64,000 nt of DNA. It comes from Hemileia vastatrix. Lineage: Eukaryota; Basidiomycota; Pucciniomycetes; Pucciniales; Zaghouaniaceae. The DNA lies in NCBI GenBank assembly GCA_030280995.1, contig JASXTE010000015.1, positions 5,319,001 through 5,383,000 of the forward strand, read 5' to 3'. The notes under the pieces are model-generated. The model was not told the origin of the DNA, did no database searches, and saw only the letters and a program-made list of their open reading frames with translations. How positions within the stretch are numbered: the first letter of the stretch is position 1; the number at the start of each line of letters is the position of its first letter. This document shows, in pieces, positions 11,895 to 21,777 of this stretch. The translations under genes were made by a program, and so were the position numbers.

Positions 11895-14138
11895 ATGAGT
11901 GCTCCTCAGGACAGTGTAAGTGAAAATCCTGCTTATAATACCAGGTCTAAAGCTAACAAAAACTTTCCAGGACATAACAATGGAGGGTCAACAATACCCC
12001 CAGGCAGAAAACATGAGTATAGAAGAAAAGGACGCCCTCTTATAAAAGATAACTATAAAAAAGACATCTCCTCATTTTCAGGATCAACTGTCCCACTTGG
12101 CAAAACAGGTTCTGAAGTTGGAAGAATCCAAATCACTCATGTTCAAAGAGTTAGAGCAATCGCAGAACAATTGCAAGGTAGGGTTTTAGAAGATGAATCA
12201 GGCTTTGGCAGAGCTAAAGGGAGGCCAGCCATGTCAGCAAACCCCTACCCCAGGCGGGTCAACTCACTCCCAGGAGAAAATTCTGGTAGACAAATGGAAA
12301 TGGGACTGGTTCCATCAATAATAGACCAGCCACAGTTGCAACAGGGATCCACCACCTCATCTGACTTCCTCAGTTCATCCTTACAAAGGAAAAAAGCACC
12401 AAAAATCAGGACTGGCATCTATCCCATGGTAAGTAGATTACCCTCTCAGATTGAACACAATACTGATAATTACAATATAGGTAATACTATTGATGTTAAA
12501 TCTGTGCAAAAAATAGAGGAGGATTTAAGAAATTTAGGTTTTAGAGTAGATACACCTGACTTGTCTTTTGTCCAAAATAACAGTACTATTTATAATGATA
12601 ATACAGTTAACCCTCAGTTGCCACCACCTAATAGTGAGATGAGAAGTCCACAGGAGAGTGAGAGAATTGAAAAGGAAGACATGGAATATTTTAACAATAA
12701 TCCAACTGTCCATAGAATTTTTTCAGCATTGTGGAATAGAATGACTGATTGTGAGGAACAGACAGTTAAGCTCACTAGTGATACAATTTCATCCTTGACA
12801 TTAAACATTTCTCAATTAGCAACACGTGTCAAAGAATTAGAGAAAGAACATTTGTCTCTAACTCTTAAATATGATCCATTGAGTAATAAATATAATGAAC
12901 TTTCAAACAAATTCTGTGAGTTAGAAAAATTGTATGAAACACATTTATTGAAAACTGAATCAAGAACAAAGTTATCTTTTTCCCAGACAAATCAAAGTGT
13001 CTCTGAGTTGCTACAAAGATTAACTAAAGTTGAGATTGAAACTTCCAATCTACTAATGAACCAGGATAATCATAGGTATAATCAATATAATAATAATCCT
13101 TTCATTGGCAAGAGTGAATCTCATTCCTTCCCTATACCACCACAATTAAAACCATCTGGTGGTAGTGTCAAATCTGAAAATGTAAGTCACAAATCCGTAC
13201 AGAAGGAAATACAAGACCATTTATCAAAATTGAATAAGTTTTTGAATTTACCTAAGATTAGTGAGATAAAATCCAATCAGAAAAACTGGCCTAAGATGGA
13301 TCAGTACCCAACTTATGATGGGGAAGCCAGCTCTGATTGGCAACATTTTATTCAAATAATTGACAACTTGAAATTCTCATATAAGCTACCAGATGAAGAA
13401 ATAACATCAAAATTAATTTCTTTATTTAAGGATGTTGCTTTATTATTGTTTGAAGCAGTATTGAGTGAGGGTAAAGATTACTCTTGGGCTGAATGGAAAC
13501 AACTTATTGAAAAACAATTTGAAGGTTCTAAATTCAGGCTTACTCAACAAAGACTTTATGAAAAGACTAGGTATAATCCCTTGAATGGTGACAAACCTAT
13601 GGTATTTTTAATGAATTTAAATAAAATATTTAAAGCCATTGAGTCTCATATGGATTTTAACTTATGGAAAGATAAGATAATATATAAATTACCTATATCT
13701 GTCAGAGACATTGTTGTAGCTAGAACATTAAATGTTACTGAATATTCTGATTTTATTAATATTTGCAATGAAATATTATTAAACCATAAGTATGAATCAA
13801 GGTATTCCACTTATAAACAAAATGTTGAACCTGTAAAAGTTCAGAATTCAAAAACACTTCAGGAGAAGCAGAAAAAACCTAATTCACCTGTAGTTCCTAA
13901 AAAGTATGAAACAAATACTTGTTATAAGTGTAACAAACCTTGGGTAAAAGGTCACAAATGTGAGAAAAATATAAATATTGTTGAAAATCAATGTGAATCT
14001 GAAACTGAAACTGAAAAAAGTAAAGAATCAAGTGATTATGACAGCAATATCTCATATAGTGATGAAAATGAAGTCTGTATGTTGGAAGATGATTTGTCCA
14101 TCTTTGAAAATCCAATATTAAATATGGACTCAAATTAA
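11895..14138 (+). CDS. gag: Retro-B Gag
   Basis: 747 residues, structural protein that packages the element RNA. The first ~200 residues are basic and disordered. Residues ~270-390 are heptad-rich (NISQLATRVKELEKEH...), a likely coiled coil. Residues ~470-640 look like a capsid-type domain (SDWQHFIQIIDNLKF, W-rich and Leu-rich). A zinc knuckle of the form CYKCNKPWVKGHKC sits at residue 676 on, the variant spacing common in fungal and plant Gypsy elements, and an acidic tail ends the protein. The frame stays the same past the TAA stop (14136), a TAG (14154) and into the protease, so the original product was probably a longer polyprotein. Confidence 0.88.
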   Translation: MSAPQDSVSENPAYNTRSKANKNFPGHNNGGSTIPPGRKHEYRRKGRPLIKDNYKKDISSFSGSTVPLGKTGSEVGRIQITHVQRVRAIAEQLQGRVLEDESGFGRAKGRPAMSANPYPRRVNSLPGENSGRQMEMGLVPSIIDQPQLQQGSTTSSDFLSSSLQRKKAPKIRTGIYPMVSRLPSQIEHNTDNYNIGNTIDVKSVQKIEEDLRNLGFRVDTPDLSFVQNNSTIYNDNTVNPQLPPPNSEMRSPQESERIEKEDMEYFNNNPTVHRIFSALWNRMTDCEEQTVKLTSDTISSLTLNISQLATRVKELEKEHLSLTLKYDPLSNKYNELSNKFCELEKLYETHLLKTESRTKLSFSQTNQSVSELLQRLTKVEIETSNLLMNQDNHRYNQYNNNPFIGKSESHSFPIPPQLKPSGGSVKSENVSHKSVQKEIQDHLSKLNKFLNLPKISEIKSNQKNWPKMDQYPTYDGEASSDWQHFIQIIDNLKFSYKLPDEEITSKLISLFKDVALLLFEAVLSEGKDYSWAEWKQLIEKQFEGSKFRLTQQRLYEKTRYNPLNGDKPMVFLMNLNKIFKAIESHMDFNLWKDKIIYKLPISVRDIVVARTLNVTEYSDFINICNEILLNHKYESRYSTYKQNVEPVKVQNSKTLQEKQKKPNSPVVPKKYETNTCYKCNKPWVKGHKCEKNINIVENQCESETETEKSKESSDYDSNISYSDENEVCMLEDDLSIFENPILNMDSN

Positions 14139-14198
14139 TCTTTAATGAATTTTTAGGGTGCTGAAATCATTAAGGATATACAAGCTGATAGCTTTAGA

Positions 14199-14693
14199 AT
14201 GACACCTATCATGGTTCCAGCTATCATTTCTGGTGAAAATGTTGATATAGTACTGGACACAGGAGCTGCTGGTTCTGTTGTTTCCACTAATACATTACAG
14301 AAAATTGATAGTGAATATAAGTCTAAGCTTGAACCACTTCAAAGTAAAAATTGGAGAGGTTTTGGATCAGTTTTACACCCCATTGGTAAATACAAAGCTT
14401 CTGTTTTCTTTAAACATCAACAGTGTTATGTAAGGGTAACTTGTGACTTTGTAGTAATGGATAATACTAACTGTAGTAACTGTTTTATCATTGGAAATGA
14501 TATTCTGACTAAATTTGGTGTGAAGTTAGACCCTGCTAATAAAAATTTTACAATTGGCATGAATGGTAAAAGGAAATTTAAACTAAATTCTTTTAACACA
14601 GTCTTACACATTGAGTCAGTAACAAATTCCCCATGTAAAGGAAGAGAATCCAATGAGATGGAACTTCTGGAAAAAGAAATTTCAAAAGCATAA
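14199..14693 (+). CDS. Retro-B aspartic protease
   Basis: 164 codons from the first ATG, though the frame is continuous with gag upstream apart from stops at 14136 and 14154. It carries the retropepsin active-site motif VLDTGAAGSVVS near residue 18 and the downstream FIIGNDILTKFGV flap/GND-type block. It would cut the Gag-Pol polyprotein. It ends at a TAA (14691-14693) in the same frame as the reverse transcriptase; a CAA-to-TAA change would explain the stop. Confidence 0.88.
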   Translation: MTPIMVPAIISGENVDIVLDTGAAGSVVSTNTLQKIDSEYKSKLEPLQSKNWRGFGSVLHPIGKYKASVFFKHQQCYVRVTCDFVVMDNTNCSNCFIIGNDILTKFGVKLDPANKNFTIGMNGKRKFKLNSFNTVLHIESVTNSPCKGRESNEMELLEKEISKA

Positions 14694-14732
14694 TTTGGCA
14701 CTCAGATAAGTAAAGCTGAGAAAAATAATATT

Positions 14733-16439
14733 TTGAAATTAATTAAATCATTTCCAATGGCTTTTGCACATGGTACAAATGAACTTGGCCTTGTAAAAGA
14801 TCATGAAATGATGATTAGTTTAACCTGTGATATGGATAATATTCCTGATAGTCTTAAAAAGAAACCATACCCTGCTTTACCAATGAAGAGGAAAGACATA
14901 GAGGATAATATTAAGATGTTATTAAAAATGAACATTCTTGAGAAGGTTGAAACTAAACCAAAATATTGTGTAATATCACCAGTGCTAATTTCTTATGAAC
15001 AAGATAAAGCAAGACTGTGCGGTGATTATAGAGAATTAAATACATTTACAGTAGATGATATTTATCCCTTGCCAAGGATTGCCTCTATACATGCTACCCT
15101 TAAAGGTGCTAAATATATAAGTTGCCTAGATGGAAATAAAGGGTACAATCAAATTACTGTTGAAAAGAATTCACAGAACTTTTTGTTGATAACAACACAC
15201 ATGGGAATTTATAAGTATGTCAGAATGCCATTTGGACCAAAAAATGCTCCATCAGTGTTTCAGAAGTTAATGGATATAACATTCCATAATGAAATGATTG
15301 AAGGATGGTTAATGGTATACATTGATGACATCATAGTGTTCTCTAAAACTTTTGATGAACACTTAATCCATTTAAGGAAAGTATTTCAGAAAATGGATGA
15401 AATAAAAATGACCCTTGCATTGGAAAAATGTAAATTTGGGTTTGAATCTTTAAAAGTGCTTGGTCATATTGTTTCTGGCTTACAAATATGTGTAGACCAA
15501 AATAAAGTGGCTGCAATAAAGAATATTGGAATTCCTCAAAATGTGAAGGATGTACAATCTTTTCTTGGAATGTGTGGTTATTATAGACAATATATTAAAA
15601 ACTACCAATCAATTGCTGCACCATTGAACACACTGATAATGAAATCAGAAGCTTTCATTTGGAATAATGAAAGACAACAGGCTTTTCATAAGTTGAAAGA
15701 ATTTTTAATGACAGCTCCTATCTTGGGATTACCAGATTTCCAATTACCTTTTGTATTATATACAGATGCAAGTTTTATTGGTCTGGGTGCTGCTTTGCAT
15801 CAAAAACAACTTATTGAAGGAAAAATGTCAGAAGTAGTAATCTGCTATATTTCACTTACTCTGAGAAGTAGTGAATTGAAATATGATGCTACTCAACTTG
15901 AATGTTTGGCAGTAGTATGGGCTCTTGAGAAGCTACATTATTACCTTGAAGATCAAAAATTTGAGTTAATAACTGACTGTAGTGCAGTTAAGTCACTCTT
16001 AAACATGAAAACTCCTAATAGACACATGTTTAGATGGCAATTAGCTGTACAAGAATACAGAGGACAGATGACTATTACACATAGAGCAGGAACCTTGCAC
16101 TCTAATGTAGATCTGTTATCTAGAGTACCTCTGCATAATAATGATGATAATCCTGCTTATGTTCCTGAGTCAGAGATTATTAACATTTATAGCATTTATA
16201 TTGTAGATCTTGAGGATGAATTTATGCAATCAATTCTTGATAATTATAATTTAGATCCTGACTTGAGTAAACTCACTACAATATTAAATGATCCATCTAA
16301 TGCTTCAATGAATGTTTTAATAAAAACATTACCAAATAAGTATAAAGAGGCATTAGAAAAAGGAAAATTTTCCATTGAGGACGGTTTTATATATTACAGG
16401 AAAAAATTAAGTAATGTAATTGTGATTCCCCTTCAATGA
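14733..16439 (+). CDS. pol: Retro-B reverse transcriptase and RNase H
   Basis: 568 codons in the frame of gag and protease. The reverse transcriptase motifs are intact: RLCGDYRELN, SCLDGNKGYNQI, FGPKNAPSVFQ and YIDDIIVFS (residues ~196-204). RNase H follows with LYTDASFIGLGAAL, QLECLAVVWAL and ITDCSAV, giving the Asp-Glu-Asp set. The end overlaps the integrase frame at ATGA (16436-16439); one missing base here, as if CAAATG became CAATG, moves integrase into the -1 frame. It copies element RNA into DNA. Confidence 0.92.
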   Translation: MKLIKSFPMAFAHGTNELGLVKDHEMMISLTCDMDNIPDSLKKKPYPALPMKRKDIEDNIKMLLKMNILEKVETKPKYCVISPVLISYEQDKARLCGDYRELNTFTVDDIYPLPRIASIHATLKGAKYISCLDGNKGYNQITVEKNSQNFLLITTHMGIYKYVRMPFGPKNAPSVFQKLMDITFHNEMIEGWLMVYIDDIIVFSKTFDEHLIHLRKVFQKMDEIKMTLALEKCKFGFESLKVLGHIVSGLQICVDQNKVAAIKNIGIPQNVKDVQSFLGMCGYYRQYIKNYQSIAAPLNTLIMKSEAFIWNNERQQAFHKLKEFLMTAPILGLPDFQLPFVLYTDASFIGLGAALHQKQLIEGKMSEVVICYISLTLRSSELKYDATQLECLAVVWALEKLHYYLEDQKFELITDCSAVKSLLNMKTPNRHMFRWQLAVQEYRGQMTITHRAGTLHSNVDLLSRVPLHNNDDNPAYVPESEIINIYSIYIVDLEDEFMQSILDNYNLDPDLSKLTTILNDPSNASMNVLIKTLPNKYKEALEKGKFSIEDGFIYYRKKLSNVIVIPLQ

Positions 16440-17170
16440 AGGAGTTAATGTTAAGTATATGTCATGATGATATATTGGCAGGTCATTTTGACTATCATAA
16501 AACATTAACTAGAGTAAGAAACACAGCTTGGTGGATTAACATGTCTGAGGATGTTCAGAAATATGTTGAGACATGTGATTCTTGTCAAAAATCTAAAATA
16601 TTAAAAAGCAAAAGAGCTGGTTTATTACAACAAATTGAGCAACCAAAAGCTCCATGGGAAATAATTGACATGGACTTTGTAACAGGTTTGCAAATAGCAG
16701 GGCATAAGAGTTATAACTCCTGCTGGGTAATTGTAGATAGATTTACAAAGATGTGTAAATTTATTCCTACCCACAAAGAGGTTTCTGCAAAGGACTTAGC
16801 TTTTATATGGTGGACACAAATGTTAAATATATCAGGTTTCCCCAAAGCAATAGTTTCTGACAGAGATCCTAAATTTACTTCTGAGTTCTGGACGTCACTT
16901 ATGGATGTTTCAGGGTGTCAATTAAAACTTTCTACAGCACACCATCCACAAACTGATGGGCTAGAAGAAAGAATGATACAAACTTTAGAAGATATGATAA
17001 GAAGATATTGTGCTTTTGGTCTTAATTTTAAAGACAACGACAAATTCACGCATGATTGGGTAACCCTTATCCCAGGTTTAGAATTTGCATACAATAGTAC
17101 AATACATTCTGTGACTTGCAAAAAGCCATTTGAGTTATGGTTGGGTTATGTACCTAATACCCCTGCTTAA
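16436..17170 (+). CDS. Retro-B integrase
   Basis: Catalyses insertion of element DNA. The zinc-binding start is HDDILAGHFDYHKTL followed by CDSCQKSK, an HHCC set. The catalytic residues are visible: IDMDFVTG (Asp), VSDRDPKF (Asp) and DGLEERMIQTLED (Glu). In related proteins the last block is usually DGQTERxNQ, so the flanking residues differ but the Glu is kept. A TAA at 17168-17170 (PA-stop-TLNKLP) breaks the frame; the C-terminal part follows at 17228. Confidence 0.9.
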   Translation: MKELMLSICHDDILAGHFDYHKTLTRVRNTAWWINMSEDVQKYVETCDSCQKSKILKSKRAGLLQQIEQPKAPWEIIDMDFVTGLQIAGHKSYNSCWVIVDRFTKMCKFIPTHKEVSAKDLAFIWWTQMLNISGFPKAIVSDRDPKFTSEFWTSLMDVSGCQLKLSTAHHPQTDGLEERMIQTLEDMIRRYCAFGLNFKDNDKFTHDWVTLIPGLEFAYNSTIHSVTCKKPFELWLGYVPNTPA

Positions 17171-17752
17171 ACTCTTAATAAGTTACCTAGATTAAATATC
17201 CATCCAGGTACAAAATATTTTCTTCAGATGCAACAATTATGCAGAAAACATGCTCAAGAATGTATAAATAAGGCGTTTGAGTATGAAAAGAAAAGATGGG
17301 ATAAAGCCCATAAAGAACAAATGTTCAAAGAGGGTGATGAAGTCTTTATTTCAACACTAAATTTCAATTTAAATAGTGATGTTGAATTGAAGGATCCATT
17401 TATTGGACCATTTTTAGTTAAAGAGATGGTTGGTAATAATGCTGTTGAGGTTATTCTATATGCACCATATGATAGAAAACACCCAGTATTTCCTATTTCT
17501 CTTATAAAACCATACCATTCTAATGATACTGCTCAATTTCCAAGAAGATCAGGAAGGCATAAACAGCAACCTGAAGAAATAGTTGAAAAGGCAGAAATTG
17601 AAAAGATACTTAAAAAGAGACACCTTAATAAAGAAAAGGGAGTTGAGTATCTATTAAGATTTAAAAATAAATCAAGTTAATATTACCAGTGGATTCCAGA
17701 AAATGAAATCTCTGATCTTAAAAATCTCTTGAAAAAATTTAAATCAAAATAA
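17171..17752 (+). pseudogene. Retro-B integrase C-terminus with GPF module and chromodomain
   Basis: Same frame as integrase after the TAA at 17168; the next ATG is at 17228. It shows FKEGDEVFIS, then DPFIGPFLVKEMVG, the GPY/F-type module, then HPVFPISLIKPYH. From about 17567 the sequence VEKAEIEKILKKRH...GVEYLLRFK, a stop TAA at 17678, and YYQWIPENEISDL is a chromodomain ending at 17752. Chromodomains in such elements direct integration to chromatin marked by histone methylation; that role here is inferred from the family. Confidence 0.85.
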
Positions 17753-17854
17753 TACTGTTTATTCAGTATATGTATTATAAGAATATTTTTTATTTTTCTA
17801 TTTCACTCCTTACTTTTAATTGAAATTTCTTAACATTTTTTTTATTTTTTTTTG

Positions 17855-17866
17855 GCAGTGAGGGAG
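17855..17866 (+). other. Retro-B polypurine tract
   Basis: GCAGTGAGGGAG directly before the 3' LTR start TGTCAGCC. Such a tract primes plus-strand DNA synthesis. Confidence 0.7.
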
Positions 17867-19055
17867 TGTCAGCCTAGATATCCCTAGGACTGAGTGATTC
17901 TTATGCTTAAAATAAGATAACCTTAAGTAAATTAAGCTTATATCTTAAAAATAAGGTTTAAATAATAATATATATTATTATATTATATTATTATATTATA
18001 TATATATATTATTTTTATGCTATTATATAACTTATAGTAGTTTAAATAGCTTATCCATAGCCTAATAATACTTATTAAGGTGTTAATGGAGTCATAATAT
18101 ACTTATCTTAAGTGATATGAAGTAATTATTGACATGTATAAGCTTATATGTATGCATAAATCTCATATTCAGTGAAATATGCAGTATATTATGTATATTT
18201 AGGTATATAAGTGGGTTTTAGCCCCTTAATACCCTATAAACTTTGTTTTTCTGCTTATTTTAGGTCATATGGACAAAATCAGTGAACTCACAACGCCTAC
18301 AGAATCATAGACATCTATATCAGGCGCATACACTCAGTTTGGACAACTTAATTTACTTCCTTGGATGGTTATTCACGGATCTATGGGTTGGAAGGTCATT
18401 TCTGGGTTAATGTGGATGCTTGGGAATGTTATTGGGGGCTCGGAAATTTTATTTGTTTCTTTATATGCTTTTGGTTTCATTAAATCTCTTTTTGATTGTT
18501 TATTTTACCTATTTCTTTATGGTATCTGCTTTTATCTGGACTTTCTATTTGTGGTATAGATCTGTGTTATCATTAATAGTGATTGAGGGTCCTTACTGGA
18601 GGTCTGGGTGTTGAATCTGCTTGAAGTGGACGCCATGGGGAGGTGATGGGACCTCACAGTGCTGTAATTGCCGGGGATATCAGTGACATCATCTGGATTG
18701 AAGGTCTGTGCACTCCAGTGGATTTGGGTATAAGTAAAGAGGAATTTTGACGGTTATATATCATCATTAAATTACTACAACTCAAACAAACACTACAATA
18801 CAATTATTAGCATTCAGAAATCTATTATAAAGCCATTATAAATTGATATTATCTTTATATAAGCTATAACTATATTTTATTCATCTATTTTCCACCACCA
18901 GCACGCATATAAATCCAAGTATTGTGAGTTTTATTTGAGTATAACTATTTTATTAGTCTTCCCCAGAGGTTTAATCACTAAATCATTTATCAATAAGTAG
19001 TAGGACCATAAATAAACACTATTATATCATACTTATATACTAGACTATACTGAAA
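17867..19055 (+). repeat. Retro-B 3' LTR
   Basis: 1189 bp, matching 10195-11384. It ends TATACTGAAA where the 5' copy ends TATACTGACA, so the terminal CA is mutated to AA. Confidence 0.95.
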
Positions 19056-19304
19056 TTTGCTGTCTCTAGTGTGGACATTGTTCTACATTTCAGTTCTTTG
19101 GTCTGGTAGTCTGTCTGGTGACTACTTTATTGGCTCATCAAGCAGTCAAGTGTGTTAAAAAAGGGGCTTTAGCAAAACAGGAACCAACTTACTTTAGCAA
19201 GTAAATCTCACTCTATTTTTCTAAAGGGACAAGAGATTTTCTCTCTGGTGTTTCTCCAACTCCCTTGGTCAAGGCCTATAGCTAGTACTATAGGATTGTC
19301 TATA
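19056..19304 (+). repeat. A2 5' LTR, right part
   Basis: Continues the LTR interrupted at 10194; it matches 31011-31258 and ends GGATTGTCTATA (TCTACA in other copies). The first 5 nt, TTTGC, are the right target duplication of Retro-B. Confidence 0.93.
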
Positions 19305-19308
19305 TTTC

Positions 19309-19325
19309 TGGCGCCCAACGTGGGG
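19309..19325 (+). other. A2 primer-binding site, tRNA-Lys type
   Basis: TGGCGCCCAACGTGGGG lies 4 nt after the LTR end. It matches the primer site used with tRNA-Lys(1,2) by several retroviruses. The A1 (34491-34507), A4 (50949-50965) and A6 (61574-61590) copies have the same site with 1-4 changes. Confidence 0.8.
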
Positions 19326-19395
19326 TAGAACTCTCTAGTTCTTTGAAATCTATGTTTTCTTTGGTTGGCTCTTTTTGGTGTTTTGATCTGGAGGA

Positions 19396-21777
19396 ATAAC
19401 TTCTGGTTCCTCTATTCCTGTGGTGACTGTCAGTGGGGGAGATGGTCCTCCTTCTGTGATGGTTAGGGAGTGTGTAAGGATTAAAACTTGGGATGGTTCC
19501 AAGTTTAATGGGAAGGATGTCAAGTGGTTTCTGGAGAAAGATGAAACTGCTGCTGGAGTGGATGGTGCTTCCTACCTGGACATAGTGAAGCAGATTATCT
19601 TCTTCATTGGTGATAGGGCAGTGGAGAAGGAGATTGTGGCCATGTCTGGCTAAAAGAAGAGGGATTGGAAATTGTTGTATAGGGAGATGGTGGATAGATG
19701 CAGTGTCAGGTTCACTATGGTGGATCTGAACAAGGTTATCAGTGAATGGCAATCTTATGGTGGTGTTGGTAACTTTTAAAGTTACAGGAAGTTTCTGCTC
19801 CAGTTTGATCCTGTGGTGGAATATTTAGTGGAAGTGGAGGAGCTGGCACATGAAAATGCTGCCAAGGATTTTTTTTGGTCTGCCCTGGCTAGAGACGTCA
19901 GGATGGATGTGTTGAAGGAGTTGTCAAGAAAGGAATTGATGAAGACTTATTCTAATGGGGACCAGAAATTTCCTGCCTTGGATAAGGTGAAGGAGACTGT
20001 TGAGGCCCATTTGAAGTTATTGGCTGTGGAAACCTATCAGGAGGGGTGTGCCAAGTATGTCAGCAAAGTAAGTGAGGCTTTGGATGAAGAGGAAGGAAGG
20101 GAGAAGAAGGAGGGGAAGAATTTGGTGCAGGTTCCCAAACAGGAGAGGGACCCAATGGTGGAGCAGTTGGCTGATCTTACAAAGCAGCTGCATATTTTTG
20201 TTCAGGAGGCTAAAAAGGTCAATAAGGCACCTTCTCAGCCTAGAGAATTCTATAGGAGGGCTGGTAGGAGTGATACTTGGGTCTGATCTTATTGCAGAAG
20301 GAGGGGGAACAGGTCCAATGATTGTTGGGCATTGAACAGGGATGTGTCTGAAGGAAAGGTGGAATTTGATGGAAGAGTTTTCAAGTTCCCTGATTGTTCT
20401 TTTGTTAAGCCCAGTGAGGGGCAGGCTCCTGTTGATTTGGTCAGGAGAAGGGGAGGTCTCAGTCAAAGGAGGCCAAGGTTTGAGGAGATTCCTGATCAAG
20501 GGACGTCTTGTGGTAAGGAGAATGAGGATACCAAGGGAAAGGGGAAGGAGGTCAATAAGGTCTCTTTTTCTACTTCCTTTGGTGGTTTGGAGGTGTATTC
20601 TTGTGGTGGGAAGTCAAGTGGTGAATGCTTGGCTGGTGTTTATGATGTGGAAGCATGAAAGGTGGGAAGGCCTAAGAGCAGTTATCAGGCCCAACCAAAG
20701 CCAAATGCTTCAAAGGTGGATCCTAAGCTGAGTGCAGCTAGGAAGAGGTACAGCAAAGAGGAGCTGTACAAGATGCAGAAGGGTATGGCTGACAGTGGCC
20801 CCCCTAAATTTGGCGCATTGGACATGAATGGTGAGCCTTTGCTAATGGAGGTGGATTCTGACTCTGAGGAGGATGTCCCTTTGGCTTCATTGCCAAAGCC
20901 TTCTGGAGTTAGAGGTTCTGGTGAGGGTTCTGGTTTGGTTCCTGTTAATGGTAAACCTGTTGGTGGTGCTGGTCCTCAAGAAGCTTCTAGGACCAAGGTG
21001 GTGAAGCCAAGGGCTCACTTTGAGAGGCCAGTAGTTTCTGGTCAAGCTAATGTTATGGATTCTATCCTGGAAAGGATGAATCAGGGTCAGGTTTCCCTAT
21101 CTTATGGGGAATTGTATGCTATCAGTCCAGTGTTGGCTGATAGACAGAAAAAGTTGTTGACCAGGAGAAGAGTTTCTTCTGGTGAGGTAGAATACATTTG
21201 TGATTCTGCTGAAAAGTTTGGTGAGGGGCTGGAAACTCATTTTTCTGCTCCTCTGGGATATTTCAATGTCACTCTGAATCGCAGGGAGGCAAGAGCATTG
21301 GTGGATTCAGGTTCTCAGATAAACCTGATTTCATTGTTTGAGGCAACTCATATGGGCCTCCCCATCAAAACCGGTATTGGTTGGAATTCGAGAGGGATCG
21401 GTGGCCATGTCACTGAATTGGTTGGAAGCTCAGAGTTTGTGAAGTTAGATGTTGGAAGAGCCTCAGGGAAGGTTCATTTTTACATTGCTATAAGTAATGT
21501 AAAAGAAGTTTTGGGTGGGCCATTTTCGATGGATTTTCAGGCAAGAATTGGTTATCAATTTCATTTGGGGATTAGTTTGGAGTTGACTGGTGAAGATGAA
21601 AGGAGACTTCACATGAGTCTTTCATCCCCTGGAGAGGATGTTTGGGAGACCAGGCCTGGTTTATCTTCAATGTGCCAGTGCATGGACTGCTGCAGGAGAA
21701 GGAAGGAAGTGGGTGCTGCCTCTTGATTTTTAGAGTGCGGCTCAGGCTCTATTAAGAGTCTGTCTTTTTTAGATTAA
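19396..21777 (+). pseudogene. gag-pro: A2 gag-protease
   Basis: One frame of about 790 codons. The start aligned with the A1 ATG is ATA here (19396). The N-terminal Gag part (VRIKTWDGSKFNGKDVKWFL...) is capsid-like; a CCHC knuckle region is at 20284-20325, where the first Cys codon is TGA and the His is Asn. A basic and acidic linker follows. The protease has ARALVDSGSQINLIS near 21291-21335, the DSG active site of retropepsin-type enzymes. Stops lie at 19651 (TAA), about 19777 (TAA), 20284 (TGA), 20656 (TGA) and 21724 (TGA). The ancestral stop is TAA at 21775-21777, directly after a slippery heptamer. A Cys-rich CQCMDCCRRRKE segment near the end is kept in A1, A2 and A6. Confidence 0.88.
21765..21771 (+). 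promoter_or_regulatory. Slippery heptamer T TTT TTA for -1 frameshift into pol
   Basis: In the gag-protease frame the codons are TCT TTT TTA GAT TAA. A -1 slip on T TTT TTA leads straight into the pol frame, open from AGA TTA ATG onward. The same heptamer and phase occur in A1 at 32060-32066 (minus strand), also just before the gag-protease stop. U UUU UUA is a well-known retroviral slippery sequence. Confidence 0.75.

Larger units (their letters stand above)
10195..19055 (+). mobile_element. Retro-B: complete Ty3/Gypsy chromodomain retrotransposon
   Basis: 8.86 kb with LTRs at 10195-11384 and 17867-19055, flanked by TTTGA (10190-10194) and TTTGC (19056-19060), a 5-bp duplication with one mismatch. 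The gene order gag, protease, reverse transcriptase, RNase H, integrase, chromodomain is that of chromoviruses. Gag, protease and reverse transcriptase share one frame interrupted by single stops; integrase is shifted by one base. It is inactive as it stands. It is the innermost, hence latest, insertion of the main stack. Confidence 0.93.

Noticed and set aside
14136..17680. TAA/TAG read as Gln by an alternative genetic code
   Set aside because: The frameshift in the same element and stops of all three types in Retro-A copies make mutation the simpler explanation.
19300..19752. 150-codon minus-strand frame over gag of A2
   Set aside because: Shadow of gag; the plus-strand frame has homology to A1 and A6 Gag, this one does not.
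20284..20286. TGA as recoded Cys or Trp
   Set aside because: Other copies show random TAA, TAG and TGA lesions at Tyr, Trp, Lys and Gly codons, so decay explains the stops.
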